From Stichopus chloronotus (lineage: Eukaryota; Echinodermata; Holothuroidea; Aspidochirotida; Stichopodidae): a stretch of 64,000 bases of DNA. The notes under the pieces are model-generated. The model made no database searches, was not told the DNA's origin, and saw only the letters and a list, made by a program, of their open reading frames with translations. How positions within the stretch are numbered: the first letter of the stretch is position 1; every line of letters starts with the position of its first letter. The DNA is taken from NCBI GenBank assembly GCA_021234535.1, contig SFZH01000008.1:18019358-18083357 (forward strand), in the 5' to 3' direction. Shown here piece after piece: positions 1-12,292 of the stretch. Position numbers and translations under genes: made by a program.

Positions 1-2895
1 CGTAATGACGTCACCAACTTGATTTCGTCGTAATGAATATTCATCATTTAAATGAACCAATCAGAATGAAAGTACTAATTTTCAGCGCAAATTGTTCCTT
101 CAGAAAAAATAATTAGAGAGAAATGTACCATCGATTAATAAGTTTACAGTCAAATAGCTTACTTGAAATCCTTTCTAACAATTAAGAGAAATAGATGTTA
201 ATGGTTGTTGTAAGTCAAGACTATTATTGTGAAAATATTGATTGTTGTTAAAATTTGTTTCAATTGTTTCTTTTCACTACGATCGTAAGTATAGAGCAGA
301 ATAGCCGGTTTGCTCATGTGTCCTTCTTGCTTACACTCTGAATTCTTCACAATACTTATAAATCTTTCGCCTTTTACTAAAGATTTCCGTGTGAAGGATT
401 AATTATGAGATAATCACAATTTCTCTAACCCTCCTCACGGAGGGATATCTTTAAACTATGACACCATTGATAAGAAATAGTAGTTAGATAATCTACTAAT
501 TTATTGACCACTGTTAAGGTTGTATCTGTAGTGTCTTTGTACTGTGATATTGGCACAATTGGCCTTACAAAAGGATTTCAAACCTTTTATAGCATGAATG
601 TACCCAACGTGTGTAACCCTTCTCAGCCTGCCACCCACCGGGCATAATAATTAATTATAGCTACGTATATATGCAACTTTGTCATCATATTCGAATTAAT
701 TTGTTCGACCTACTATTTTGTAATCACTGAAAATGTGTGGTGAAGAACGAGTACTCCTAGTTGAAAACCGCAAATTGCATCAGGCAAAGATGTTACTGCA
801 AAGTGTGAGAGCGCCATATGTCTTATTTCATGTTGTATGAAACGAAGCAACAAGTCGAATGTTCGGAATGTTGGTTTATAATGGCAGTATTTTGCATAAC
901 GTAGTCTATGTCTTTGACTACTCGGTAGTTCATACATTACACACGTGTACCTACTGAAATGCACGTAATGACGTCACCAACTTGATTTCGTCGTAATGAA
1001 TATTCATCATTTAAATCAACCAATCAAAATGAAAGTACTAATTTTCAGCGCAAATTGTTTATTCAGAAAAAAAAAAAATTAGAGAGAAATGTACCATCGA
1101 TAAATAAGTTTCCAGTCAAATAACTTTCTTGAAATCCTTAGTAACAATTAAGAGAAATAGATGTTAATGGTTGTTGTAAGTCAAGACTATTATTGTGAAA
1201 ATATTGATTGTTGTTAAAATTTGTTTCAATTGTTTCTTTTCACTACGATCGTAAGTATAGAGCAGAATAGCCGGTTTGCTCATGTGTCCTTCTTGCTTAC
1301 ACTCTGAATTCTTCACAATACTTATAAGTCTTTCGCCTTTTACTAAAGATTTCCGTGTGAAGGATTAATTATGAGATAATCACAATTTCTCTAACCCTCC
1401 TCACGGAGGGATATCTTTAAACTATGACACCATTGATAAGAAATAGTAGTTAGATAATCTACTAATTTATTGACCACTGTTAAGGTTGTATCTATAGTGT
1501 CGTTGTACTGTGATATTGGCACAATTGGCCTTATAAAAGGATTTCAAACCTTTTATAGCATGAATGTACCCAACGTGTGTAACCCTTTCCGGCCCCCCAC
1601 CCACAGGGCATAATAATTCATTATAACTACGTATATATGCAACTTTGTCATCAGATTCGAATTAATTTGTTCTCTCTACTATTTTGTAATCACTCAAAAC
1701 GTGTGGTGAAGAACGAGTACTCCTAGTTGAAAACCGCAAATTGCATCAGGCAAAGATGTTACTACAAAGTATGAGAGCGCCATATGTCTTATTTCATGTT
1801 GTATGAAACGAAGCAACAAGTCGAACGCATAAAATGTTGGTTCATAATGGCAATATCTTGCATTGCGTAGTCTATGTCTTTGACTACTCGGTAGTTCATA
1901 CATTACCCACGTGTACCTACTGAAATGCACGTAATGACGTCACCAACTTGATTTCGTCGTAATGAATAGTCATCATTTAAATCAACCAATCAAAATGAAA
2001 GTACTAATTTTCAGCGCAAATTGTTTATTCAGAAAAAAAAAAAATTAGAGAGAAATGTACCATCGATAAATAAGTTTCCAGTCAAATAACTTTCTTGAAA
2101 TCCTTAGTAACAATTAAGAGAAATAGATGTTAATGGTTGTTGTAAGTCAAGACTATTATTGTGAAAATATTGATTGTTGTTAAAATTTGTTTCAATTGTT
2201 TCTTTTCACTACGATCGTAAGTATAGAGCAGAATAGCCGGTTTGCTCATGTGTCCTTCTTGCTTATACTCTGAATTCTTCACAATACGTATAAATCTTTC
2301 GCCTTTTACTAAAGATTTCCGTGTGAAGGATTAATTATGAGATAATCACAATTTCTCTAACCCTCCTCACGGAGGGATATCTTTAAACTATGACACCATT
2401 GATAAGAAATAGTAGTCAGATAATTTACTAAATTATTGACCACTGTTAAGGTTGTATCTATAGTGTCGTGGTACTGTGATATTGGCACAATTGGCGTTAT
2501 AAAAGGATTTCAAACCTTTTATAGCATGAATGTACCCAACGTGTGTAACCCTTCTCGGCCCGCAACCCACCGGGCATAATAATTAATTATAATTACGTAT
2601 ATATGCAACTTTGTCATCATATTCGAATTAATTTGTTCGACCTACTATTCTGTAATGACTGAAAACGTGTGGTGAAGAACGAGTACCCCTAGTTGAAAAC
2701 CGCAAATTGCATCAAGCAAAGATGTTACTGCAAAGTGTGAGAGCGCCATATGTCTTATTTCATGTTGTATGAAACGAAGCAACAAGTCGAATGTTCGGAA
2801 TGTTGGTTTATAATGGCAGTATTTTGCATAACGTAGTCTATGTCTTTGACTACTCGGTAGTTCATACATTACACACGTGTACCTACTGAAATGCA
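1..2895. repeat. Satellite higher-order unit 1 (monomers A, B, C)
   Basis: Three monomers at 1-963, 964-1929 and 1930-2895. The first in the window starts exactly at a monomer boundary. Type-diagnostic blocks are at about 620, 1590 and 2550. Confidence 0.85.
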
Positions 2896-5788
2896 CGTAA
2901 TGACGTCACCAACTTGATTTCGTCGTAATGAATATTCATCATTTAAATCAACCAATCAAAATGAAAGTACTAATTTTCAGCGCAAATTGTTTATTCAGAA
3001 AAAAAAAAATTAGAGAGAAATGTACCATCGATAAATAAGTTTGCAGTCAAATAACTTTCTTGAAATCCTTAGTAACAATTAAGAGAAATAGATGTTAATG
3101 GTTGTTGTAAGTCAAGACTATTATTGTGAAAATATTGATTGTTGTTAAAAATTTGTTTCAATTGTTTCTTTTCACTACGATCGTAAGTATAGAGCAGAAT
3201 AGCCGGTTTGCTCATGTGTCCTTCTTGCTTACACTCTGAATTCTTCACAATACTTATAAATCTTTCGCCTTTTACTAAAGATTTCCGTGTGAAGGATTAA
3301 TTATGAGATAATCACAATTTCTCTAACCCTCCTCACGGAGGGATATCTTTAAACTATGACACCATTGATAAGAAATAGTAGTTAGATAATCTACTAATTT
3401 ATTGACCACTGTTAAGGTTGTATCTGTAGTGTCGTTGTACTGTGATATTGGCACAATTGGCCTTACAAAAGGATTTCAAACCTTTTATAGCATGAATGTA
3501 CCCAACGTGTGTAACCCTTCTCAGCCTGCCACCCACCGGGCATAATAATTAATTATAGCTACGTATATATGCAACTTTGTCATCATATTCGAATTAATTT
3601 GTTCTCTCTACTATTTTGTAATCACTGAAAATGTGTGGTGAAGAACGAGTACTCCTAGTTGAAAACCGCAAATTGCATCAGGCAAAGATGTTACTGCAAA
3701 GTGTGAGAGCGCCATATGTCTTATTTCATGTTGTATGAAACGAAGCAACAAGTCGAATGTTCGGAATGTTGGTTTATAATGGCAGTATTTTGCATAACGT
3801 AGTCTATGTCTTTGACTACTCGGTAGTTCATACATTACACACGTGTACCTACTGAAATGCACGTAATGACGTCACCAACTTGATTTCGTCGTAATGAATA
3901 TTCATCATTTAAATCAACCAATCAAAATGAAAGTACTAATTTTCAGCGCAAATTGTTTATTCAGAAAAAAAAAAATTAGAGAGAAATGTACCATCGATAA
4001 ATAAGTTTCCAGTCAAATAACTTTCTTGAAATCCTTAGTAACAATTAAGAGAAATAGATGTTAATGGTTGTTGTAAGTCAAGACTATTATTGTGAAAATA
4101 TTGATTGTTGTTAAAATTTGTTTCAATTGTTTCTTTTCACTACGATCGTAAGTATAGAGCAGAATAGCCGGTTTGCTCATGTGTCCTTCTTGCTTACACT
4201 CTGAATTCTTCACAATACTTATAAGTCTTTCGCCTTTTACTAAAGATTTCCGTGTGAAGGATTAATTATGAGATAATCACAATTTCTCTAACCCTCCTCA
4301 CGGAGGGATATCTTTAAACTATGACACCATTGATAAGAAATAGTAGTTAGATAATCTACTAATTTATTGACCACTGTTAAGGTTGTATCTATAGTGTCGT
4401 TGTACTGTGATATTGGCACAATTGGCCTTATAAAAGGATTTCAAACCTTTTATAGCATGAATGTACCCAACGTGTGTAACCCTTTCCGGCCCCCCACCCA
4501 CAGGGCATAATAATTCATTATAACTACGTATATATGCAACTTTGTCATCAGATTCGAATTAATTTGTTCTCTCTACTATTTTGTAATCACTCAAAACGTG
4601 TGGTGAAGAACGAGTACTCCTAGTTGAAAACCGCAAATTGCATCAGGCAAAGATGTTACTACAAAGTATGAGAGCGCCATATGTCTTATTTCATGTTGTA
4701 TGAAACGAAGCAACAAGTCGAACGCATAAAATGTTGGTTCATAATGGCAATATCTTGCATTGCGTAGTCTATGTCTTTGACTACTCGGTAGTTCATACAT
4801 TACCCACGTGTACCTACTGAAATGCACGTAATGACGTCACCAACTTGATTTCGTCGTAATGAATAGTCATCATTTAAATCAACCAATCAGAATGAAAGTA
4901 CTAATTTTCAGCGCAAATTGTTCCTTCAGAAAAAAAAATTAGAGAGAAATGTACCATCGATTAATAAGTTTACAGTCAAATAACTTACTTGAAATCCTTT
5001 CTAACAATTAAGAGAAATTGATGTTAATGGTTGTTGTAAGTCAAGACTATTATTGTGAAAATATTGATTGTTGTTAAAATTTGTTTCAATTGTTTCTTTT
5101 CACTACGATCGTAAGTATAGAGCAGAATAGCCGGTTTGCTCATGTGTCCTTCTTGCTTACACTCTGAATTCTTCACAATACGTATAAATCTTTCGCCTTT
5201 TACTAAAGATTTCCGTGTGAAGGATTAATTATGAGATAATCACAATTTCTCTAACCCTCCTCACGGAGGGATATCTTTAAACTATGACACCATTGATAAG
5301 AAATAGTAGTTAGATAATCTACTAATTTATTGACCACTGTTAAGGTTGTATCTATATGTCGTGGTACTGTGATATTGGCACAATTGGCCTTATCAAAGGA
5401 TTTCAAACCTTTTATAGCATGAATGTACCCAACGTGTGTAACCCTTCTCGGCCCGCAACCCACCGGGCATAATAATTAATTATAATTACGTATATATGCA
5501 ACTTTGTCATCATATTCGAATTAATTCGTTCGACCTACTATTCTGTAATGACTGAAAACGTGTGGTGAAGAACGAGTACCCCTAGTTGAAAACCGCAAAT
5601 TGCACCAGGCAAAGATGTTACTACAAAGTATGAGAGCGCCATATGTCTTATTTCATGTTGTATGAAACGAAGCAACAAGTCGAACGCATAAAATGTTGGT
5701 TCATAATGGCAATATCTTGCATTGCGTAGTCTATGTCTTTGACTACTCGGTAGTTCATACATTACACACGTGTACCTACTGAAATGCA
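2896..5788. repeat. Satellite higher-order unit 2 (monomers A, B, C)
   Basis: Monomers at 2896-3861, 3862-4826 and 4827-5788. The first two look nearly identical to the A and B monomers of the preceding unit, much closer than A is to B. The third carries the C diagnostic block, but its last ~250 bp resembles B, suggesting a conversion or unequal-exchange join inside the monomer. Confidence 0.8.
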
Positions 5789-6328
5789 CGTAATGACGTC
5801 ACCAACTTGATTTCGTCGTAATGAATATTCATCATTTAAATCAACCAATCAAAATGAAAGTACTAATTTTCAGCGCAAATTGTTTATTCAGAAAAAAAAA
5901 AATTAGAGAGAAATGTACCATCGATTAATAAGTTTACAGTCAAATAACTTTCTTGAAATCCTTAGTAACAATTAAGAGAAATAGATGTTAATGGTTGTTG
6001 TAAGTCAAGACTATTATTGTGAAAATATTGATTGTTGTTAAAATTTGTTTCAATTGTTTCTTTTCACTACGATCGTAAGTATAGAGCAGAATAGCCGGTT
6101 TGCTCATGTGTCCTTCTTGCTTACACTCTGAATTCTTCACAATACTTATAAATCTTTCGCCTTTTACTAAAGATTTCCGTGTGAAGGATTAATTATGAGA
6201 TAATCACAATTTCTCTAACCCTCCTCACGGAGGGATATCTTTAAACTATGACACTTCTGCATTGCGTAGTCTATGTCTTTGACTACTCGGTAGTTCATAC
6301 ATTACCCACGTGTACCTACTGAAATGCA
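5789..6328. repeat. Truncated satellite monomer (540 bp, internal deletion)
   Basis: The unit follows the consensus up to about 6254 (TTTAAACTATGACAC) and then jumps directly to the segment that normally lies about 425 bp further on (TGCATTGCGTAGTCTATG). It then continues normally to the next boundary. This is one clean internal deletion within an otherwise regular array, sitting exactly between two higher-order units. Confidence 0.9.
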
Positions 6329-8258
6329 CGTAATGACGTCACCAACTTGATTTCGTCGTAATGAATATTCATCATTTAAATGAACCAATCAGAATGAAAG
6401 TACTAATTTTCAGCGCAAATTGTTCCTTCAGAAAAAAAAATTAGAGAGAAATGTACCATCGATTAATAAGTTTACAGTCAAATAGCTTACTTGAAATCCT
6501 TTCTAACAATTAAGAGAAATTGATGTTAATGGTTGTTGTAAGTCAAGACTATTATTGTGAAAATATTGATTGTTGTTAAAATTTGTTTCAATTGTTTCTT
6601 TTCACTACGATCGTAAGTATAGAGCAGAATAGCCGGTTTGCTCATGTGTCCTTTTTGCTTACACTCTGAATTCTTCACAATACTTATAAATCTTTCGCCT
6701 TTTACTAAAGATTTCCGTGTGAAGGATTAATTATGAGATAATCACAATTTCTCTAACCCTCCTCACGGAGGGATATCTTTAAACTATGACACCATTGATA
6801 AGAAATAGTAGTTAGATAATCTACTAATTTATTGACCACTGTTAAGGTTGTATCTGTAGTGTCGTTGTACTGTGATATTGGCACAATTGGCCTTACAAAA
6901 GGATTTCAAACCTTTTATAGCATGAATGTACCCAACGTGTGTAACCCTTCTCAGCCTGCCACCCACCGGGCATAATAATTAATTATAGCTACGTATATAT
7001 GCAACTTTGTCATCATATTCGAATTAATTTGTTCTCTCTACTATTTTGTAATCACTGAAAATGTGTGGTGAAGAACGAGTACTCCTAGTTGAAAACCGCA
7101 AATTGCATCAGGCAAAGATGTTACTGCAAAGTGTGAGAGCGCCATATGTCTTATTTCATGTTGTATGAAACGAAGCAACAAGTCGAATGTTCGGAATGTT
7201 GGTTTATAATGGCAGTATTTTGCATAACGTAGTCTATGTCTTTGACTACTCGGTAGTTCATACATTACACACGTGTACCTACTGAAATGCACGTAATGAC
7301 GTCACCAACTTGATTTCGTCGTAATGAATATTCATCATTTAAATCAACCAATCAAAATGAAAGTACTAATTTTCAGCGCAAATTGTTTATTCAGAAAAAA
7401 AAAAAATTAGAGAGAAATTTTACCATCGATAAATAAGTTTGCAGTCAAATAACTTTCTTGAAATCCTTAGTAACAATTAAGAGAAATAGATGTTAATGGT
7501 TGTTGTAAGTCAAGACTATTATTGTGAAAATATTGATTGTTGTTAAAATTTGTTTCAATTGTTTCTTTTCACTACGATCGTAAGTATAGAGCAGAATAGC
7601 CGGTTTGCTCATGTGTCCTTCTTGCTTACACTCTGAATTCTTCACAATACTTATAAGTCTTTCGCCTTTTACTAAAGATTTCCGTGTGAAGGATTAATTA
7701 TGAGATAATCACAATTTCTCTAACCCTCCTCACGGAGGGATATCTTTAAACTATGACACCATTGATAAGAAATAGTAGTTAGATAATCTACTAATTTATT
7801 GACCACTGTTAAGGTTGTATCTATAGTGTCGTTGTACTGTGATATTGGCACAATTGGCCTTATAAAAGGATTTCAAACCTTTTATAGCATGAATGTACCC
7901 AACGTGTGTAACCCTTTCCGGCCCCCCACCCACAGGGCATAATAATTCATTATAACTACAAATATATGCAACTTTGTCATCAGATTCGAATTAATTTGTT
8001 CTATCTACTATTCTGTAATTACTGAAAACGTGTGGTGAAGAACGAGTACTCCTAGTTGAAAACCGCAAATAGCATCAGGCAAAGATGTTACTGCAAAGTG
8101 TGAGAGCGCCATATGTCTAATTTCATGTTGTATGAAACAAAGCAACAAGTCGAACGCATAAAATGTTGGTTCATAATGGCAATATTTTGCATTACGTAGT
8201 CTATGTCTTTGACTACTCGGTAGTTCATACATAACACACGTGTACCTACTGAAATGCA
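6329..8258. repeat. Satellite higher-order unit 3 (monomers A and B only)
   Basis: Monomers at 6329-7291 (type A) and 7292-8258 (type B block near 7918). The last quarter of the B monomer is already more divergent, so the homogenised part of the array ends here. Confidence 0.8.
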
Positions 8259-9957
8259 CGTAATGACGTCACCAACTTGATTTCGTCGTAATGAATATTC
8301 ATCATTTAAACCAACCAATCAGAATGTGAGATAATAATCTTCAGCGCAAATTGTTCATTCAGAAAAAAAAGCAAAAGAGAAATGTACCATCGATAAATAA
8401 GTTTACAGTCTGATAACTTTCTTGAAATCCTTTCTAACATTTAAGAGAAATTGATGTTAATGGTTATGGTAAGTCAATTATTGAGAAAATATTGATTGTC
8501 GTTAAAATCTGTTAGAATTGTTTCTTTTCACTACGATCGTAAGTATAGAGCAGAATAGCCGGTTTGCTCATGTGTCCATGTTATTGTTACTCTGAATTCT
8601 TCACAATTTGTATAAATCTTTCGCCTTTTACTAAAGATTTCCGTGTGAAGGATTAACTATGAGATAATCACAATTTTTCTAACCCTCCTTTCGGAGGGAT
8701 ATCTCTGAACTATGTCGCACTTGATATGAAGTAATAGCCAAATAACCTACAAATTGATTGATCACTGTTTCGGTTGTATCTGTAGTGCCGGTGTGCTGTG
8801 ATATTGGCACAATTGTCAGTATAAAAGGATTTCAAACCGTTTATAGGATAAGTGTACCCCACGTGTGTAACCCTTCTCGGCCCACCACCCACCGGGCATA
8901 ATAACCGATTATAACTACGTATATATGCAACTTTGTCATCAGATTCGAATTAATTTGTTCTACCTTCTATTCTGTATTCACCCAAAACGTGTGGTGAAGA
9001 ACGAGTACTCCTAGTTGAAAACCGCAAATAGCATCAGGCACAGATGTTACTGCAAAGTGTGTGAGCACCAAGTATCTTATTTCACGTTGTATGAAACTAA
9101 GCAACAAGTCGAATGCATAAAATGTTGGTTCATAATGGCAAAATTTTGCATTGCGTGGTCTATGTCTTTGACTACTCGGTAGTTTATACAGTGCACACGT
9201 TTAAATAACGGAAATACGTCTAATGACGTCACCAACTTCAGTTCGAATTAATGAATATTCATCGTGTAAACCAACCAATGAAAATGAAAGTACTAATTTT
9301 CAGAGCAAATTGATCACTTAGAAAAAAAAAGTGAGAGAGAAATGTACTGTCGATAAGTAAGTTTACAGTGAAATAACATTTTTGAAATCTATTGTAACAA
9401 TTTAGAGGAATTGAAGTAAGTGGTTATAGTATGTCAAGACTATTATTGTGAAAATATTGATTGTTGTTAAAATTTGTTTGAGTTGTATATTTTCACTACG
9501 ATCGTAAGTACAGAGCAGAAAAGCCGCTTTCTCATGTGGAATTTTTTTTTTTTTTCTGGTAATCTGGATTCTTCACAATACGCATAAATCTTTCGCCTTT
9601 TACTAAAGATTTCCGTGTAAAGGATTAACTATGAGATAATTGCAATTTCTCTTACCCTCCTCACGGAGGCAAAACTCTAAACTATAACGCCTTTGATGTG
9701 GAATAGTAGTAAGATCTTGACAGTACAGAAGGATTTCAAACCTTTTATAGCATGAATGTACCCCACGTGCGTAACCCTTCCCACCCCCCCCCCCCCCCGC
9801 CATCATATTCGAATTAATTTGTTCTACCTCCTATTCTGTAATCACCCAAAACGTGTGTTGATGAACGAGTACTCCTAGTTGAAAACCGCAAATTGCATCA
9901 GGCACAGATGTTACTGCAAAGTGTGTGAGCGCCATATGTCCTTCAGCGGAAATTGTT
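8259..9957. repeat. Diverged edge monomers of the satellite
   Basis: One full monomer (8259-9216) and one shortened monomer (9217-9957) keep the satellite's landmarks, such as GATCGTAAGTA, GTGAAGGATTAA, the CCCTCC/GGAGGG hairpin in 8259-9216 and GAACGAGTACTCC. They carry many substitutions and indels, a T run near 9542 and a C run at about 9784-9798. The shortened unit lacks about 100 bp near the hairpin-to-C-run segment. Decay toward the array edge is typical of satellites no longer homogenised. Confidence 0.88.
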
Positions 9958-11085
9958 CATTAATTCGAACTCAAGTTGGTGACGTCATAAGGCGTATTTC
10001 CGTTATTTAAACGTGTGCACTGTATAAACTTTTGGGGAGTCAAAGACATAGACTACGCAATGCAAAATTTTGCCATTATAAACCAACATTTTATGCGTTC
10101 ACCTTGTTGCTTCGTTTCATACATGAAATAAGACATATGGCGCTCACACACTTTGCAGTAACATCTTTGCCTGATGCTATTTGCGGTTTTCAACTAGGAG
10201 TACTCGTTCTTCACCACACGTTTTGAGTGATTACAGAATAGTAGGTAGAACAAATTTATTCGAATCTGATGACAAAGTTGCATATATACGTAGTTATAAT
10301 TAATTATTATGCCCGGTGGGTGGCGGGCCGAGAAGGGTTACACACGTTGGGTACATTCATGCTATAAAAGGTTTGAAATCCTTTTATAAGGCCAATTGTG
10401 CCAATATCACAGTACAACGACACTATAGATACAACCTTAACAGTGATCAATCAATTTGTAGATTATCTGACTACTATTTCTTATCAATGGTGTCATAATT
10501 TATAGAGATATTCCTCCGTGAGGAGGGGTGGAGAAATTGTGATTATCTCATAGTTAATCCTTCACACGGAAATCTTTGGTAAAAGGCGAAAGATTTATAC
10601 GTATTGTGAAGAATTCAGAGTGTCAGCAAGAAGGACACATAAGCAAACCGGCTATTCTGCTCTATACTTACGATCGTACTAAAAAGAAATAATTTTAACA
10701 AATTTTAACAAAAATCAATATTTTCATAATAATAGTCTTGACTTACCATAACCATTAACATCAATTTCTCGTAATTGTTAGAAAGCATTTCAAGAAAGTT
10801 ATTTGACTGTAAACTTACTTATCGATGGTACATTTCTCCCTAATTTTTTTTTCTTAATGATCAATTTCCTCTGAAAATTAGTACTTTCATTCTGACTGGT
10901 TGGTTTACATGATGAATATTCATTAAAGGGAAACTGTCAAGTTGGTAACGTCATTAGGCGTATTTCTGTTATTTAAACGTGTGCACTTATAAACTTTCGG
11001 GTAGTCAAGGACAAAGACTACGCAATGCAAAATTTTGCCATTACGAACCAACATTTTATGCATTCGACTTGTTGCTTCGTTTCGT
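9958..11085. repeat. Satellite monomers in inverted orientation
   Basis: From GTTGGTGACGTCAT near 9974 the sequence is the reverse complement of the array. The landmarks run backwards: GTCAAAGACATAGACTACG, GGAGTACTCGTTC, the CGTGAGGAGG hairpin arm near 10518, CTTACGATCGTA and finally TGATGAATATTCATT at 10910. A second inverted partial unit begins near 10947 (GTTGGTAACGTCATTAGG). The same peptide frame seen on - in the main array is on + here (10032-10226), confirming the flip. Confidence 0.92.
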
Positions 11086-11140
11086 TTCACAAAATGTTGG
11101 TTTATTAGGGCAAAAGTTTGCATTGCGTAGCTAATCTGAG
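11086..11140. repeat. Short satellite fragment flipped back to array orientation
   Basis: AAAATGTTGGTTTATTAGGGC followed by TTTGCATTGCGTAG matches the array orientation again. Together with the preceding inverted ACCAACATTTT it forms a small palindrome at the array border. Beyond it no satellite sequence is recognised. Confidence 0.7.
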
Positions 11141-12010
11141 TCGCCGTCTGCCCGATGATACTCTGGTCTGTGGTAGAACTGGAGTAAAGGGCCGGTTGTG
11201 ACATCCATTGCATGAGGGCCTTATTCGCACCTGTCTGTGTAGTAGCCCTATATCAAAGTTGTCGTGACATACATTGGGGAATTGGGGGGGGGGGCATATT
11301 CTCACCTGTCTGTGGAATATCCGAATTTGGTGTGTCTTTAATTCTGGGGGCGAATGAGCACCAGGTTGTGGAATACCCGGAGTCAAGGGGTTCTTGACAT
11401 CCATTTGGGGGATATTCGCATGGGTCTGTGGAATAAATGGAGTTGAAACAGTTGTGACACCTATTAGGTGAATATTTTAACCGTTCTGTGAAATAAACGG
11501 AGTTTAAGGGGTTGGGATATACGGGGGGCATGTCTTTCAGTTGGGGGCATGTTCTCAGTGGTCTGTGGAATAGCCGGAGTCGAACGGTTTTTGACATCCA
11601 TTGCTGGCCGTATTCTCACCAGTGTGTGGAATAAGGGGATTCTAACTGGGTGTGACATCTGTTGGGGTCATATTCCCCCCACCCCACCGGTGAGAGTTGT
11701 GACATCAATGGGAGGAAGGGGGAGGGGCATGTTTGCACTGGTCTGTGGAGTAGCCGATGTCGAATGGGTTTGTGACATCCATTGGGGATTATTTTCGCAC
11801 CGGTTCACTGTAATAACTGAACTGTATCGGAATGTGACAGCCACGGGGGGGGGGGGGGATAATTATCCCACCGATATGTGGAGTAATCGGAGTAAGGAGG
11901 GCTGTGACATCCACCTGTGGCGGGAATGTGTCATCCATTGGAGGGCTTATTCCCACTGATCTGTAGAATGAACGGAGTCAAAGGGTTGTGGCAAAGGGTG
12001 GGGGGGGGGG
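11141..12010. repeat. Degenerate minisatellite, unit about 60-65 bp
   Basis: The motif TGTGACATCCATTGGGG, followed by a [G-rich]-CATATTCTCACC-[T/G]GTCTGTGGAATA-GCCGGAGT block, recurs at about 11199, 11264, 11394, 11453, 11513, 11592, 11653, 11699, 11773, 11834 and 11905, i.e. roughly every 60-65 bp with some double steps. G runs of 8-12 interrupt it. Because the unit lacks frequent stops, several overlapping frames stay open on both strands (for example 11253-11597 on - and 11549-11959 on +). These are taken as repeat translations, not genes. Confidence 0.85.
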
Positions 12011-12160
12011 ATATTCACACCAATTCGATTATCTACGATCGTTTTTTTTTACATTCTGATTCACGACTTTACCTAGGCTGGATCTGGTATTCAAATTTAG
12101 GTAAGATAATTTTCGAATTGATGGAAGAAATATTTCATACCTTAAAAAAGGCTTACGGTA

Positions 12161-12292
12161 GCACGGTAGACTGCTGCTACAAGCGTCAGACTACTGCAGA
12201 GAATGGTAGACTACTGCAGAGAGTGGTGGACTACTGCAGAGAATGGTAGACTACTGCAGAGAATGGTAGACTACTGCAGAAAATGGTCGACT
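12161..12292. repeat. 20 bp minisatellite, about 6.5 copies
   Basis: The unit GAATGGTAGACTACTGCAGA is repeated head to tail. Copies are nearly perfect in the middle and decayed in the first two units. Each contains CTGCAG. Confidence 0.95.

Larger units (their letters stand above)
1..8258. repeat. ~965 bp tandem satellite with trimeric higher-order structure
   Basis: Head-to-tail monomers begin with CGTAATGACGTCACC at 1, 964, 1930, 2896, 3862, 4827, 5789, 6329 and 7292, so the usual length is 962-967 bp, with one 540 bp exception. Monomer types can be told apart by a block about 600 bp into the unit: A has CTCAGCCTGCCACCCACC, B has TTCCGGCCCCCCACCC and C has CTCGGCCCGCAACCC. The order is A-B-C-A-B-C-(short)-A-B. 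The array runs off the left edge of the window. Each monomer has an open frame of about 80 codons on -, but amino acids differ freely between types, so it is treated as incidental. No gene is annotated here. Confidence 0.97.
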
